The notes: generated by a model from the sequence alone, not told the origin. A stretch of 64,000 nt of DNA from Typhlomys cinereus (GCA_023101885.1 JALPQD010000075.1:6700630-6764629); one strand, 5' to 3'; shown: positions 20,248 to 32,614, counted from the first letter of the stretch. Program-made: numbers and translations.

Positions 20248-23200
20248 CTAGGAGCCACCTATTAGGGAGTACATAAGGCGCTTAATTTTCTGGGTCTGGG
20301 ATACTTCACTTACTATAATTGTTTCTAATGACATCCATTTCCCGGCAAATTTCAGTAATTCATCATTTTTGATGGCTGAGTAGTACTCCATTGTATAGAT
20401 GTACCACAGTTTCCTTATCCACTCGTCAACTGTTGGACATTGGGGCTGATTCCATGACTTTGCTATTGTAAACAGTGCTGCTATGAACATGGTCGTGCTT
20501 GTGCTATCGAGGTGAACCTCTGCTGTATGGGGGGTTATTCCCAAAAGTGGAATAGCAGGGTCATATGGCATTTCAATCTTTAATTTCTTTAAGAATCTCC
20601 AGACGGCTCGCCAGAGTGGCTGTATGAGCCTGCATTCCCACCAGCAATGTAGGAGAGTTCCCCTCTGTCCACATCCTCTCCAGCATTTATCATTGTTAGT
20701 ATTGTGGATTTTTGCCATCCTGACCAGGGTGAGATGATATTTCAGGGAAGTATTGATTTGCATTTCCCTGATGGCTAAGGAAGTGGAGCATTTTTTCAGA
20801 TATTTGTTAGACATTTTAATTTCATCCCTGGTAAAGTTTCTTTGAAGTTCCAGGGCCCATTTTTTAATTGGGCCATTGGTTTCCTTGGTGTTTAGTTTTC
20901 TAAGTTCTTTGTGCACTCTGGACAGTAGAGCTCTATCAGATATATGGTTAGTGAAGATTTTCTCCCATTCTGTGGGTTGCCTTTGAGCTCGCGTTACAAT
21001 CTCTTTATCTGAACAGAAGCTCTTTAATTTCACAAGATCCCAACTGTTGAGAGTTGGTAGCAGTGACTGTGCCATTGGATGTCTGTTTAGGAACTGTTGG
21101 CCTAGCCCAATCAGCTCGAGGGAGTTCCCTATCCTTTCAACTATGGTTTTTATAGTCTCTGGCCTGATATCAAGGTCCTTGATCCATTTGGAGTTAAATC
21201 TTGTGCATGGTGACAAGTACGGTTCCAGCTTTAATCTTCTGCATGTGGAGATCCAGTTTTGCCAGCACCATTTGTTGAAGATGCTGTTCTTTTTCCATTG
21301 GATTCTTTGGGCCCCTTTGTCAAAGACCAAATGGCTGTAACTTTGTGGGCTTATATCTGGGTCTTCAATCCTTATCCATTCATCTGCGTGTCTATTTTGG
21401 AGCTAGTACCAGGCTGTCTTTACAACTATGGATTTGTAGTATAGACTAAGGTTTGGTATGGTTATACCTCCAGCTGTGTTTTTGTTACTCAGGATTGTTT
21501 TTGCTATCCTGGGTCTTTTGTGCCTCCATATGAACTTTGAGATTGTTTGGTCAACTTCTTTGAAGAATTGCTTTGGGATTTTGATTGGTATAGCATTGAA
21601 TCTGTATATTGCCTTTGGTAGGATGGTCATTTTCACGATGTTGATTCTGCCAATCCAGGAACAAGGGAGGTCTTTCCACCTTCTGGTGTCTTCTGCAATT
21701 TCTTTCTTTAGGGTTTTAAAGTTTTCATTGTAAAGGTCTTTTACCTCCTTAGTTAGGTTTATACCAAGGTATTTCATTTTTTTCGGGGCTATAATAAATG
21801 GTATTGTTTCTCTCAAGGCTTTTTCATTTCTTTCATTCTGGGCATATAGGAAGGCCTCTGATTTTTGCACATTTATTTTGTATCCTGCCACCCTGCTGAA
21901 CTTCTCAATGAGTTCCAGGAGCTTCCTGGTGGAGTTTTTTGGATCACTCAGGTATAAGATCATGTCATCTGCAAATAGGGATAGCTTGACTTCTTCCTTG
22001 CCGATTTGAATCCCTTTTATGTCCCTTTCTTGTCTTATGGCTTCAGCTAAGACTTCAAGTACAATATTGAATAGAAGTGGTGAGAGTGGACAGCCTTGTC
22101 TAGTTCCTGATCGAAGTGGGAATGCTTCCAATTGTTCCCTATTGAGCATAATCCTTGCTGTGGCCTTGTTGTATATAGCTTTTATTATATTGATAAAGGT
22201 TCCTTCCATTCCTACTGTCTCTAGCGTTTTGATCATAAAAGGCTGTTGAATCTTGTCAAAAGCTTTTTCTGCATCTATCGAGAGTATCATGTGGCCTTGG
22301 ACTTTGGACTGGTTTACATGATGAATTACATTTATTGATTTGCGTATGTTGAACCAACCTTGTGTGCCGGGGATGAAGCCTACTTGGTCCCCATGAATGA
22401 TCTTTTTAATATGTTTTTGAATCCGATTTGCTAAGACTTTGTTGAGAATCTTTGCGTCTGTGTTCATCAGGGAGATCGGCCTATAGTTTTCTTTTTAAGT
22501 GAATCTTTATTAGGTTTTGGGATTAAAACGATATTAGCTTCATAGAAGGAATTTGGTAGTGTTCCTTCCTTTGCTATTTGATGGAACAGTTTAAGGAGTA
22601 TTGGTGTTATTAACTCCTTAAATGTCTGGTAGAACTCTGTGCTGAATCCATCTGGTCCAGGACATTTTTTGGTGGGAAGATTCGAGATTACTTCCTCAAT
22701 TTCCTTATATGTTATAGGACTATTTAAATAATTCACAACTTCCTGATTCAATTTAGGTAAGTTGTGTTTACTTAGAAATTCATCCATCTCTTTTGTGTTG
22801 TCAAACTTCACAGAGTATAAGTTTTTGAAATATGATGTTATAATTCTCTGGATTTCTTGGGTATCAGTAGTGATAACTCCATGTTCATTTCTAATTTTGT
22901 TAATTTGGGTTTTCTCTCTCTTGCTTTTGGTTAGTTTAGCTAGGGGTGTATCAATCTTATTGATTTTTTCAAAGAACCAGCTTTTTGATTGGTTGATTTT
23001 TTCTATCGTTTTCTTAATCTCGATTTCAGATATTTCTCCCCTTATTTTGCTAATCTCCTCTCTTCTACTACTTTTGGGATCAGATTGCTCTAGTTTCTCT
23101 AAAGCTTTAAGCTGCATTGTTAAGTTATTTATTTCTGATGTTTCCATTTTTTTGACGTGGGCATTAAGAGCTATGAACTTACCTCTTAGAACAGCTTTCA

Positions 23201-24072
23201 TTGTGTCCCAGAGATTTTGGTAAGTTGTATTTTCGTTATCATTCACTTTCAGGAAATCTTGAATTTCCTTTTTAATTTCTTCCTGAATCCAGTTCTCATT
23301 CAGCATCATAGTGTTAAGTTTCCAGGAGTTAGTATATTTTCTCTTGTTTGATGTGTTGTGGATGTCCAGCTTTAGGCCGTGATGGTCTGATAGGGCACAG
23401 GTTAGAATTTCAACTTTCTTATATATGTGTAGATTCATTTTGTGGCCCAATATGTGATCTATTTTGGAGAAAGTTCCGTGTGCTGCTGATAAAAATGTGT
23501 ATTCTTTGGTGCATGGGTGAAAAGTTCGGTAGAGATCTGTAAGGTCCATTTCTTTCAGGGTTTGATTAAATTCCAAAGTGTCTCTGTTAAGCTTTTGACC
23601 TGTTGATCTATCCCATGTTGAGAGGGCAGTGTTGAAGTCCCCAAGAATTATCGTTTGGGGGTTGATTTCTTGCTTTTAGATGCTGTAGGGTTTTCTTAAT
23701 GAATGTGGAGGAGCCCGTATTGGGTGCATATATGTTCAGTATTGTGAAGTCTTCCTGGTGAATTGTACCTGTGACTAAAATGTAGTATCCATCCGTGTCT
23801 CTTATAATTTTCTTTGGTTTGAAGCCCACTGTGTCTGATAGCATAATGGCTACCCCTGCCTGTTTTCTGCTTCCATTTGCTTGTAGAATTGTTGACCAGC
23901 CTTTTATTTTTAGAGTGTGCCTATCTTTTGTGGTGAGATGGGTTTCCTGCAGGCAGCAGATTGATGGATTGTGATTTTTAATCCAAGTTTGTAATCTGTG
24001 TCTCTTGATCAGTGAATTAATTCCATTAACATTTAGTGTTATAATGGAGAAACTATTGTTAATTCCAGACAT
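20248..24072 (-). pseudogene. L1 ORF2 pseudogene (endonuclease-reverse transcriptase), copy A older L1
   Basis: All ORF2 regions are present: endonuclease (NVNGINS, LQETH), reverse transcriptase with FADDMILYL, and the C-terminal Cys-His segment CWRGCGQRGTLLHCWWEC. It is broken into four frames. Two lesions are shared with copy B: an extra T near 23675 in the endonuclease, and a TGG to TAG stop near 21402. One is private: a missing T near 22490 (GTTTTCTTTTTAAG on the plus strand, against one more T in B). Confidence 0.88.
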
Positions 24073-24091
24073 TTATTATGTTTAGTAGCTT

Positions 24092-25093
24092 TTATAAGTA
24101 TATTGCTTCGTTTTTAATGATGTTATACTTGCCTTCTGTTCTCCTGGATATCCTGTTTTTTTCTTCACGCTTGAGTATCATTTCTAGCATTTTTTGAAGG
24201 CCTGGTTTGGTGGCCATGTATCCCTTAAAGTTGTCTTTGTGCTGGAAAATTTTTCTTTCTCCCTCGATGATGACTGATAGTTTTGCAGGGTAAATCAGCC
24301 TGGGTTGACATTTTTGCTCATTCAATACTTGAAGTATGTCTCTCCAAGCTCTTCTTGCTTTTACTGTTTCGACTGAGAAGTCATTTGTTATTTTAATAGG
24401 TTTACCTTTAAAAGTGACTTGTTTTTTCTCCCTTGAAGCTCTCAGCACCAGTTCTTTATCTTGAATGTGGAGTGTTTTAACTATTATTTGCCGCGGCGTG
24501 CTTCTATTTTGGTCGTATCTGTTTGGGGTGCAGAATGCCTCTTGTATATGGATGGGCCTCTCTTTTTTTAGATGAGGAAAGTTTTCCTTGATGATGGTTT
24601 GAAAAATTTCCTCCGGGATGGTATTTTGAGATTCTTGCTCTGGTATTCCATGAATACACATGTTAGGCTTTTTCAGGGTGTCCCATATCTCTTGGATATT
24701 TCTCTCAAGTATCTTTTTGGCTTTAACAACCTCTTCCATTGAGCCGGTTAGTACTCCCACTTTATCTTCAAGGTCTGAAATTCTGTTTTCTGCTTCGTTA
24801 GTTCTGTTGATAAGACTCTCTGTGGCGTTCTGGGTTGAAGATAACTTGTCTTTTAGCTCAGTTTTAAACTCTGCCTGAGTTTGTTTTAACTGTTCTATGC
24901 CACTTTTTGTTTCTTGCATTGTTTTTCTCAATTCCTCCAGATGTCTGTTGTGTTCCTCTTCAAAGCGATTGATTCGATTATGTAATTCCTCCCTGATTTC
25001 CTCTTTCATAGTATTGAACATGGTAATGATCATATTTTGAAAGTCTTTATCCTGGGTGGGGCTTTCTTGGCCTTTTTCCGTGGGTTTGTTCTT
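24092..25093 (-). pseudogene. L1 ORF1 pseudogene, interrupted by the nested L1
   Basis: ORF1 (RNA-binding coiled-coil protein) of the older L1. The codons from about KNKP onward remain here as one open stretch starting again at an internal Met. The N-terminal 33 codons lie 5.8 kb away at 30914-31012. It contains the coiled coil and an RRM-like segment (NMCIHGIPEQ). Confidence 0.85.
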
Positions 25094-28000
25094 TTTTTTT
25101 TTTTTTTTTATTAAAAATTTAATTATACATTTTAAAATTTTTTACCAGTTCCCTCCCTCCCCCCTCCCCTTCCCCCAGTGTCTCCCCCCCAATTCCCAGA
25201 GAGTCCTTTATTGTGTGCGCCTAACTCTCCACTGGATCCTCCTCTCCGATGACATATAAGGACCCAGTGGCATGTCCATAAGCCCTTTCTCTTGTTCCCC
25301 TTAAGCATAAGATTACTACTATGGCTGTCAATCCCTTGCCTCCAGGGGTCTCGGTGCCCTTAACAGATGCTAGACTTTATGAGGGCAACAGTGCGCTGGA
25401 CATTGCGCAGGGCATGCAAAGTTCCATTATGATTGCTTTGGCCCCAACTATTGTTGAGAATCTTGCAAATCGTTGCTCCTCCCATCCTTTTGCTCCTACA
25501 ATCTTACCGCCCCCTCTTCCGCAAATGTCCCTGAGCTCCAGGATGGGGGGAGATTAGGCTGTCCTAGTTCTATGTGATTGATATAGAGTCTCTGAAGTTC
25601 TGGATTGTGGTTTGTTGATTTTCTTTTGCAGTTTTGCTGCTCCTGCAATTCCCTTCACTCCATTCTGCTGGGCACTGTACGTCACCCCCTGGCCAGAGAC
25701 AAAAAGCTGTTAAACTGGAGTCTTGTTGTAATAGCACATTCAAGGGTAGATGCAATAAGAGTAGGAAACCTCACTGAGGGAGGGGTCCATCACCCATTTG
25801 CAAAATGTTTACTTTTTATCTGCTAGACTATATGCCCTCCCCTTCTGGTGAGATCAGGAAAGAACGTCTGTGAACTTAACCAGGTTTCTCATTACTTACT
25901 TGCAGACCTTGATGGAGGCCTATTTTCTCTGCTGTAACATGGTCTCCTCTCTCCTTGTTTCTGATGTGGCCCTCCTAACCCATCTCTCTTGTTCATAATC
26001 CTTGCAATTACTGTGTTACATAGGTTTACTTTTGAGTGTCCCAATGTGGGCTGGGCGAGTTTGGTACTAGGAGCCACCTATTAGGGAGTACATATGGCGC
26101 TTAATTTTCTGGGTTTGGGATACTTCACTTAATATAATTCTTTCTAATGACATCCATTTCCCAGCAAATTCCAGTAATTCATCATTTTTGATGGCTGAGT
26201 AGTACTCCATTGTATAGATGTACCACAGTTTCCTTATCCACTCGTCAACTGTTGGACATTTAGGTTGATTCCATGACTTTGCTATTGTAAACAGTGCTGC
26301 TATGAACATGGTCGAGCTTGTGCTATCGAGGCGAACCTCTGCTGCTTGGGGGGTTATTCCCAAAAGTGGGATAGCAGGGTCATATGGCATTTCAATCTTT
26401 AATTTCTTTAAGAATCTCCAGACGGCTCGCCAGAGTGGCTGTATGAGCCTGCATTCCCACCAACAATGTAGGAGAGTTCCCCTCTCCCCACATCCTCTCC
26501 AGCATTTGTCGTTGTTTGTACTGTGGATTTTTGCCATCCTGACCGGGGTGAGATGATATCTCAGGGAGGTTTTGATTTGCATTTCCCTGATGGCGAAGGA
26601 AGTGGAGCATTTTTTAAGATAATTGTTAGACATTTTAATTTCATCCCTGGTAAAGTTTCTTTGAAGTTCCAGGGCCCATTTTTTAATTGGGCCAGTGTTT
26701 TCCTTGGAGTTTAATTTTCTAAGTTCTTTGTGCACTCTGGACAGTAGAGCTCTGTCAGATATGTGGTTAGTGAAGATTTTCTCCCATTCTGTGGGTTGCC
26801 TTTGAGCTCGTGTGACAATCTCTTTATCTGAACAGAAGCTCTTTAATTTCACAAGATCCCAACTGTTGAGAGTTGGTAGCAGTGACTGTGCCATTGGATG
26901 TCTGTTTAGGAAGTGTTGGCCTAGCCCAATCAGCTCGAGGGAGTTCCCTATCCTTTCAACTATGGCTTTTTAAAGTCTCTGGCCTGATATCAAGGTCCTT
27001 GATCCATTTGGAATTAAGTCTTGTACATGGTGACAAGTACGGGTCCAGCTTTAATCTTCTGCATGTGGAGATCCAGTTTTGCCAGCACCATTTGTTGAAG
27101 ATGCTGTTCTTTTTCCATTGGATTCTTTGGGTCCCTTTGTCAAAGACCAAATGGCTGTAACTTTGTGGGCTTATATCTGGGTCTTCAATCCTTATCCATT
27201 GATCTGTGTGTCTATTTTGGAGCCAGTACCAGGCTGTCTTTATAACTATGGATTTGTAGTATAGACTTAGGTTTGGTATGGTAATACCTCCAGCTGTGTT
27301 TTTGTTACTCAGGATTGTTTTTGCTATCCTGGGTCTTTTGTGCCTCCATATGAACTTTGAGATTGTTTGGTCAACTTCTTTGAAGAATTGCTTTGGGATT
27401 TTGATTGGTATAGCATTGAATCTGTATATTGCCTTTGGTAGGATGGTCATTTTTACAATGTTGATTCTGCCAATCCAGGAACAAGGGAGGTCTTTCCACC
27501 TTCTGATGTCTTCTGCAATTTCTTTCTTTAGGGTTTTAAAGTTTTCATTGTAAAGGTCTTTTACCTCCCTAGTTAGGTTTATACCAAGGTATTTCATTTT
27601 TTTAGGGGTTATAGTAAATGGCATGGTTTCTCTCAAGGCTTTTTCACTTCTTTCATTCTGGGCATATAGGAAGGCCTCTGATTTTTGCACATTTATTTTG
27701 TATCCTGCCACCCTGCTGAACTTCTCAATTAGTTCCAGGAGCTTCCTGGTGGAGTTTTTGGGATCACTCAGGTATAAGATCATGTCATCTGCAAATAGAG
27801 ATAGCTTGACTTCTTCCTTGCCAATTTGAATCCCTCTTATGTCCCTTTCTTGTCTTATGGCTTCGGCTAAGACTTCAAGTACAATATTGAATAGAAGTGG
27901 TGAGAGTGGACAGCCTTGTCTTGTTCCTGATTGAAGTGGGAATGCTTCCAATTGTTCCCCATTGAGCATAATCCTTGCTGTGGGCTTGTTGTATACAGCT

Positions 28001-30901
28001 TTTATTATATTGATAAAGGTTCCTTCCATTCCTACTGTCTCTAGCGTTTTGATCATAAAAGGCTGTTGGATCTTGTCAAAAGCTTTTTCTGCATCTATCG
28101 AGAGTATCATGTGGTCTTGGACTTTGGACTGGTTTACATGATGAATTACATTTATTGATTTGCGTATGTTGAACCAACCTTGTGTGCCGGGGATGAAGCC
28201 TACTTGGTCCCCATGAATGATCTTTTTAATATGTTTTTGAATCCGATTTGCTAAGACTTTGTTGAGAATCTTTGCATCTGTGTTCATCAGGGAGATCGGC
28301 CTATAGTTTTCTTTTTTAAGTGAATCTTTATTAGGTTTTGGGATTAAAACGATATTAGCTTCATAGAAGGAATTTGGTAGTGTTCCTTCTTTTGCTATTT
28401 GATGGAACAGTTTAAGGAGTATTGGTGTTATTAACTCCTTAAATGTCTTGTAGAACTCTGTGCTGAATCCATCTGGTCCAGGACATTTTTTGGTGGGAAG
28501 ATTCGAGATTACTTCCTCAATTTCCTTATATGTTATAGGACTATTTAAGTAATTCACAACTTCCTGATTCAATTTAGGTAAGTTGTGTTTACTTAGAAAT
28601 TCATCCATCTCTTTTGTGTTGTCAAACTTCACAGAGTATAAGTTTTTGAAATATGATGTTATAATTCTCTGGATTTCTTGGGTATCCGTAGTGATAACTC
28701 CATGTTCATTTCTAATTTTGTTAATTTGGGTTTTCTCTCTCTTGCTTTTGGTTAGTTTAGCTAGGGGTGTATCAATCTTGTTGATTTTTTCAAAGAACCA
28801 GCTTTTTGATTGGTTGATTTTTTCTATCGTTTTCTTAGTCTCGATTTCAGATATTTCTCCCCTTATTTTGCTAATCTCTTCTCTTCTACTGCTTTTGGGA
28901 TCAGATTGCTCTAGTTTCTCTAAAGCTTTAAGCTGCATTGTTAAGTTGTTTATTTCTGATGTTTTCATTTTTTTGACGTGGGCATTAAGAGCTATGAACT
29001 TACCTCTTAGAACAGCTTTCATTGTGTCCCAGAGATTTTGGTAAGTTGTATTTTCGTTATCATTCACTTTCAGGAAATCTTGAATTTCCTTTTTAATTTC
29101 TTCCTGAATCCAGTTCTCATTCAGCATCATAGTGTTAAGTTTCCAGGAGTTAGTGTATTTTCTCTTGTTTGATGTGTTGTGGATGTCCAGCTTTAGGCCG
29201 TGGTGGTCTGATAGGGCACAGGTTAGAATTTCAACTTTCTTGTACATGTGTAGATTCATTTTGTGGCCCAATATGCGATCTTTTTTGGAGAAAGTTCCGT
29301 GTGCTGCTGAGAAAAATGTGTATTCTTTGGTGCGTGGGTGAAAAGTTCGATAGAGATCTGTAAGGTCCATTTCTTTCAGGGTTTGATTAAGTTCCAAAGT
29401 GTCTCTGTTAAGCTTTTGACCTGTTGATCTATCCCATGTAGAGAGGGCGGTGTTGAAGTCCCCAAGAATTATCGTTTGGGGGTTGATTTCTTGCTTTAGA
29501 CGCTGTAGGGTTTTCTTAATGAATGTGGAGGGGCCCGTATTGGGTGCATATATGTTCAGTATTGTGAAATCTTCCTGGTGAATTGTACCTCTGACTAAAA
29601 TGTAGTATCCATCCGTGTCTCTTATAATTATTTTTGGTTTGAAATCCACTTTGTCTGATATCATAATGGCTACCCCTGCCTGTTTTCTGCTTCCATTTGC
29701 TTGTAGAATTGTTGACCAGCCTTTTATTTTTAGAGTGTGCCTATCTTTTGTGGTGAGATGGGTTTCCTGCAGGCAACAGATTGATGGATTGTGATTTTTA
29801 ATCCAAGTTTGTAATCTGTGTCTCTTGATCGGTGAATTAAGTCCATTAACATTTAGTGTTATAATGGAGAAACTATTGTTAATTCCAGACATTTATTATG
29901 TTTAGTAGCTTTTATAAGTATATTGCTTCGCTTTTAATGGTGTTATATTTGCCTTCTGTTCTCCTGGATATGCCTGTTTTTTCTTCACGCTTGAGTATCA
30001 TTTCTAGCAGTTTTTGAAGGCCTGGTTTGGTGGCCATGTATCCCTTAAAGTTGTCTTTGTGCTGGAAAATTTTTCTTTCTCCCTCGATCATGACTGATAG
30101 TTTTGCAGGGTAAATCAGCCTGGGTTGACATTTTTGCTCATTCAATACTTGAAGTATGTCTCTCCAAGCTCTTGTTGCTTTTACTGTTTCGACTGAGAAG
30201 TCATTTGTTATTTTAATAGGTTTGCCTTTAAAAGTGACTTGTTTTTTCTCCCTTGAAGCTCTCAGCACCAGTTCTTTATCTTGAATGTGGAGTGTTTTAA
30301 CTATTATTTGCCGCGGTGTGCTTCTATTTTGGTCGTATCTGTTTGGGGTGCGGAATGCCTCTTGTATATGAATGGGCCTCTCTTTTTTTAGATGAGGAAA
30401 GTTTTCCTTGATGATCGTTTGAAAAATTTCCTCAGGGGTGGTATTTTGAGATTCTTGCTCCGGTATTCCATGAATACGCATGTTAGGCTTCTTCAGGGTG
30501 TCCCATATCTCTTGGATATTTCTCTCAAGTATCTTTTTGGCTTTAACAACCTCTTCCATTGAGCTGGCTAGTACTCCCACTTTATCTTCAAGGTCTGAAA
30601 TTCTGTTTTCTGCTTCATTAGTTCTGTTGATAAGACTCTCTGTGGCGTTCTGGGTTGAAGATAACTTGTCTTTTAGCTCAGTTTTAAACTCTGCTTGAGT
30701 TTGTTTTAACTGTTCTATGCCACTTTTTGTTTCTTGCACTGTTTTTCTCAACTCCTCCAGATGTCTGTTGTGTTCCTCTTCAAAGCGATTGATTCGATTA
30801 TGTAATTCCTCCCGGATTTCCTCTTTCATAGTATTGAACATGGTAATGATCATATTTTGAAAGTCGTTATCCTGGGTCAGGCTTTCTTGGCCTTTTTCCG
30901 C
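25094..30901 (-). mobile_element. Nested younger L1, private to copy A (5.8 kb, near complete)
   Basis: Inserted in ORF1 of the older L1. The T run from 25093 is its poly(A) tail on the minus strand, followed upward by 3' UTR, ORF2 and ORF1. A direct repeat GGGTTTGTTCTT borders it (25082-25093 and 30902-30913). The right end joins the older L1 exactly in register, so ORF1 reads through the junction. Copy B lacks it. Confidence 0.88.
26067..29892 (-). pseudogene. L1 ORF2, nested element, one frameshift
   Basis: Endonuclease-reverse transcriptase for target-primed reverse transcription. It is open for 978 codons from MSGINNSF (29892), then one extra base around 26966-26974 shifts the frame. 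The last 275 codons are open again to 26067. Motifs seen: endonuclease Asn14 region, LQETH, GDFNT near residue 144-147, SDHH at 228-231, [16 protein letters not shown] at 700-703, and the C-terminal Cys/His cluster. Only the frameshift spoils it, apart from possible missense changes. Confidence 0.9.
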
Positions 30902-31012
30902 GGGTTTGTTCTTGTTGGAGTCTAACATTATGGGATTAATTTCTTCAGTGGGAAATTTGTTTACTTGAGTGTTGCTTCTCATGGATTTGCACTTTGACTT
31001 TGGCATTGTCAT
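29912..31012 (-). CDS. L1 ORF1 protein, intact (366 aa), chimeric N terminus
   Basis: L1 RNA-binding trimeric protein, cytoplasmic RNP component. It is open from MTMPKSKCKS to the stop. Residues about 55-170 are a heptad-rich coiled coil, an RRM-like segment starts near residue 178 (NMRIHGIPEQ), and the C-terminal domain includes KKQVTFKGKPIKITND. The first 33 codons and 5' UTR lie on the far side of the insertion junction, so formally they belong to the older host L1, giving a chimeric but unbroken frame. It ends 19 bases before ORF2. Confidence 0.85.
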   Translation of the reverse strand: MTMPKSKCKSMRSNTQVNKFPTEEINPIMLDSNKNKPAEKGQESLTQDNDFQNMIITMFNTMKEEIREELHNRINRFEEEHNRHLEELRKTVQETKSGIEQLKQTQAEFKTELKDKLSSTQNATESLINRTNEAENRISDLEDKVGVLASSMEEVVKAKKILERNIQEIWDTLKKPNMRIHGIPEQESQNTTPEEIFQTIIKENFPHLKKERPIHIQEAFRTPNRYDQNRSTPRQIIVKTLHIQDKELVLRASREKKQVTFKGKPIKITNDFSVETVKATRAWRDILQVLNEQKCQPRLIYPAKLSVMIEGERKIFQHKDNFKGYMATKPGLQKLLEMILKREEKTGISRRTEGKYNTIKSEAIYL

Positions 31013-31384
31013 TTTAACTCTTAAGATCTCTCAATTTCACTAAACTGAATTATTTGGCCTGGGGTCCTGGTGGGCGGGGCGGGCGGAGACTTACCTAGGT
31101 CGTGGGGTGAGGCCCGGCTGGACCGCGCACGTGTCAGGACCGGTGGAGTGGGGTGGGGTGCAAAGGGGGGATGGGGGTGACGGCATGGAGCTATTTAACC
31201 CGAGGGCAGCTGGGGCGGGGCCGGGCGCAGGGTGAGGTCCTTCTCGTCCCTCGGCCCCGCACCCGCGGCTCCGGCTGGATAGTGGGAGTCGGAGCCGGGT
31301 CCCTGTGGGCCGACCTGGGGTCCTGGTGGGCGGTGCGCGGGGCGGGGACTTACCAGCTAGGGCGCGGGGTTGAGGCCCGGCTCC
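31013..31384 (-). promoter_or_regulatory. L1 5' UTR with tandem GC-rich monomers (copy A)
   Basis: GC-rich block upstream of ORF1. The motif GGGGTCCTGGTGGGCGG and the following ACTTACC / GAGGCCCGGCT segment recur at 31061 and 31317, a period of about 256 bases. The outer monomer is truncated at 31384. Repeated 5' UTR monomers act as promoters in known rodent L1s. No similarity to a named monomer class is claimed. Confidence 0.65.
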
Positions 31385-32189
31385 AATTTTTAATTAATCT
31401 TTATATAGAGTATCATGCTGGCGTCCAAATGATTCTTTTACATGTCAATATCCAATTGTATCAGTTCTGCAATTGTTTTTGAACCAGTGAGAAACGTTTA
31501 ACAGAATAATGTTTAAACAAGTGGAATGAGGGAGAATATTCTTCAGATTACATATACTGAAAATCCTGAGAACCAGAGTGAAAAAAATATTAGAATTAGC
31601 AAAGAATAAAGAAAGGACATTCTTTCTGAAATGAAATAAAGTTAAGTCAATAATCAGAAGATATGAGATATTGCATGACACATTTCATTTAGAAAGTTGT
31701 TGTTATCAATGGCCACCATAAAGTAGAAAAAGAGGGTCCTACAGGCATTCGGGCTGATTTGGCTAAATGAGGAGGTACTGAGTGGTGAGCTCTACAGGCA
31801 TGTGCGTGTGGCGAGAGGCTCAGTCCAGTTACACCTTCCAGTGATGCCTTTGCTCAGGTGAACAAAAGGATTGTGACGTGGATACTATCAGTTGCCTCAT
31901 TTGTGACACTTTGGAAAAACTCTATGTGTTCAACTTATGGACTGGCTAAGGAATATGTAGTGTGCACTTTGTAGTACTGCATGGAAGTTTTTTTTTTTTA
32001 AAGATTTAATTTTATTAGTAAAAGTCACAAGTAGGAAAAGGATTATTGGCTCACTTGGAATTGTGCTTTTAAAAATGTCTCTATTAATACAAGAAAAAAA
32101 CACTAAGCATATAAGTTTGCTTCCAATTTTGAGTCTTCCAATAATAGTTGGTGAAACCCAGTCAACACACAAACATCTTCATAGAGTGG
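31385..32189. other. Intergenic stretch at the end of unit A
   Basis: The first 100 bases (TTTACATGTCAATATCCAAT) look like an old L1 ORF2 piece. The rest is AT-rich with a short T run at 31988, and no gene. Partner: 57067-57876. Confidence 0.5.
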
Positions 32190-32614
32190 TGTTGCAGTTT
32201 GCCTGCATGGCTGCTTATAAACCACCACCAAATGGCTTAAAGGAACAAGGGGTTTATTTTCTCTTGTGATTACTGGTTACAGTTCTTAGTCCAGCTTGAT
32301 GGGAGAGCATGCACCACACCAGGGCAGAGGGAACCTGTTACACCATCTCTACATAATGGCTGAGAGAGGAATGATCCTTACTTGCCAAACCAGCATGTCT
32401 GGGCAACTATACCTAAGGATGCTAAGTCCCTCAAGCAGTTCTCTGTATTTTATTCCAGGGCCTAATCCCACCCACCATGGGCTGGGCCTTTCCCATCAGC
32501 TAGACAATCTCCTGTAGATTTGCTTTGGGCCCAACTCAACCACTAATTCTCCACAAATGTGCCCAGAGTTCAAACCCTCAACCGTCAAGTTGACACCTGT
32601 GCCTAGCTATGACA
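32190..32614. mobile_element. LTR-like repeat (left copy), end of unit A
   Basis: Starts TGTTGCAGTTTGCC and ends GCTATGACA. It pairs in direct orientation with 34005-34430, enclosing about 1.4 kb of non-coding sequence interrupted by the SINE at 32665-32894. Confidence 0.5.

Larger units (their letters stand above)
19250..31384 (-). mobile_element. Older long L1 in copy A, split by a nested L1
   Basis: L1 on the minus strand. The A tail is at 19250-19259, followed by 3' UTR with a polypurine tract, decayed ORF2 (24072-20248), ORF1 from 24092 upward, interruption at 25093/30902, then ORF1 N-terminal codons (31012-30914) and a GC-rich 5' UTR up to 31384. The orthologous insertion in copy B (50747-57066) has the same flanks, so this L1 predates the duplication. 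Its 3' tail (TTTCAGCTCATACAAACTT on the plus strand) differs from the younger elements. No target-site duplication was found. Confidence 0.88.

Noticed and set aside
28583..29044. Plus-strand frame of 153 codons (repeated at 22762 and 54260)
   Set aside because: It is antisense to L1 ORF2 and recurs in every L1 copy; hydrophobic low-complexity translation of an AT-rich antisense strand.
19250..31384. Target-site duplication for the older long L1
   Set aside because: Left flank (ATCCTTCTATCAG) and right flank (AATTTTTAATTAATC) share no convincing direct repeat.
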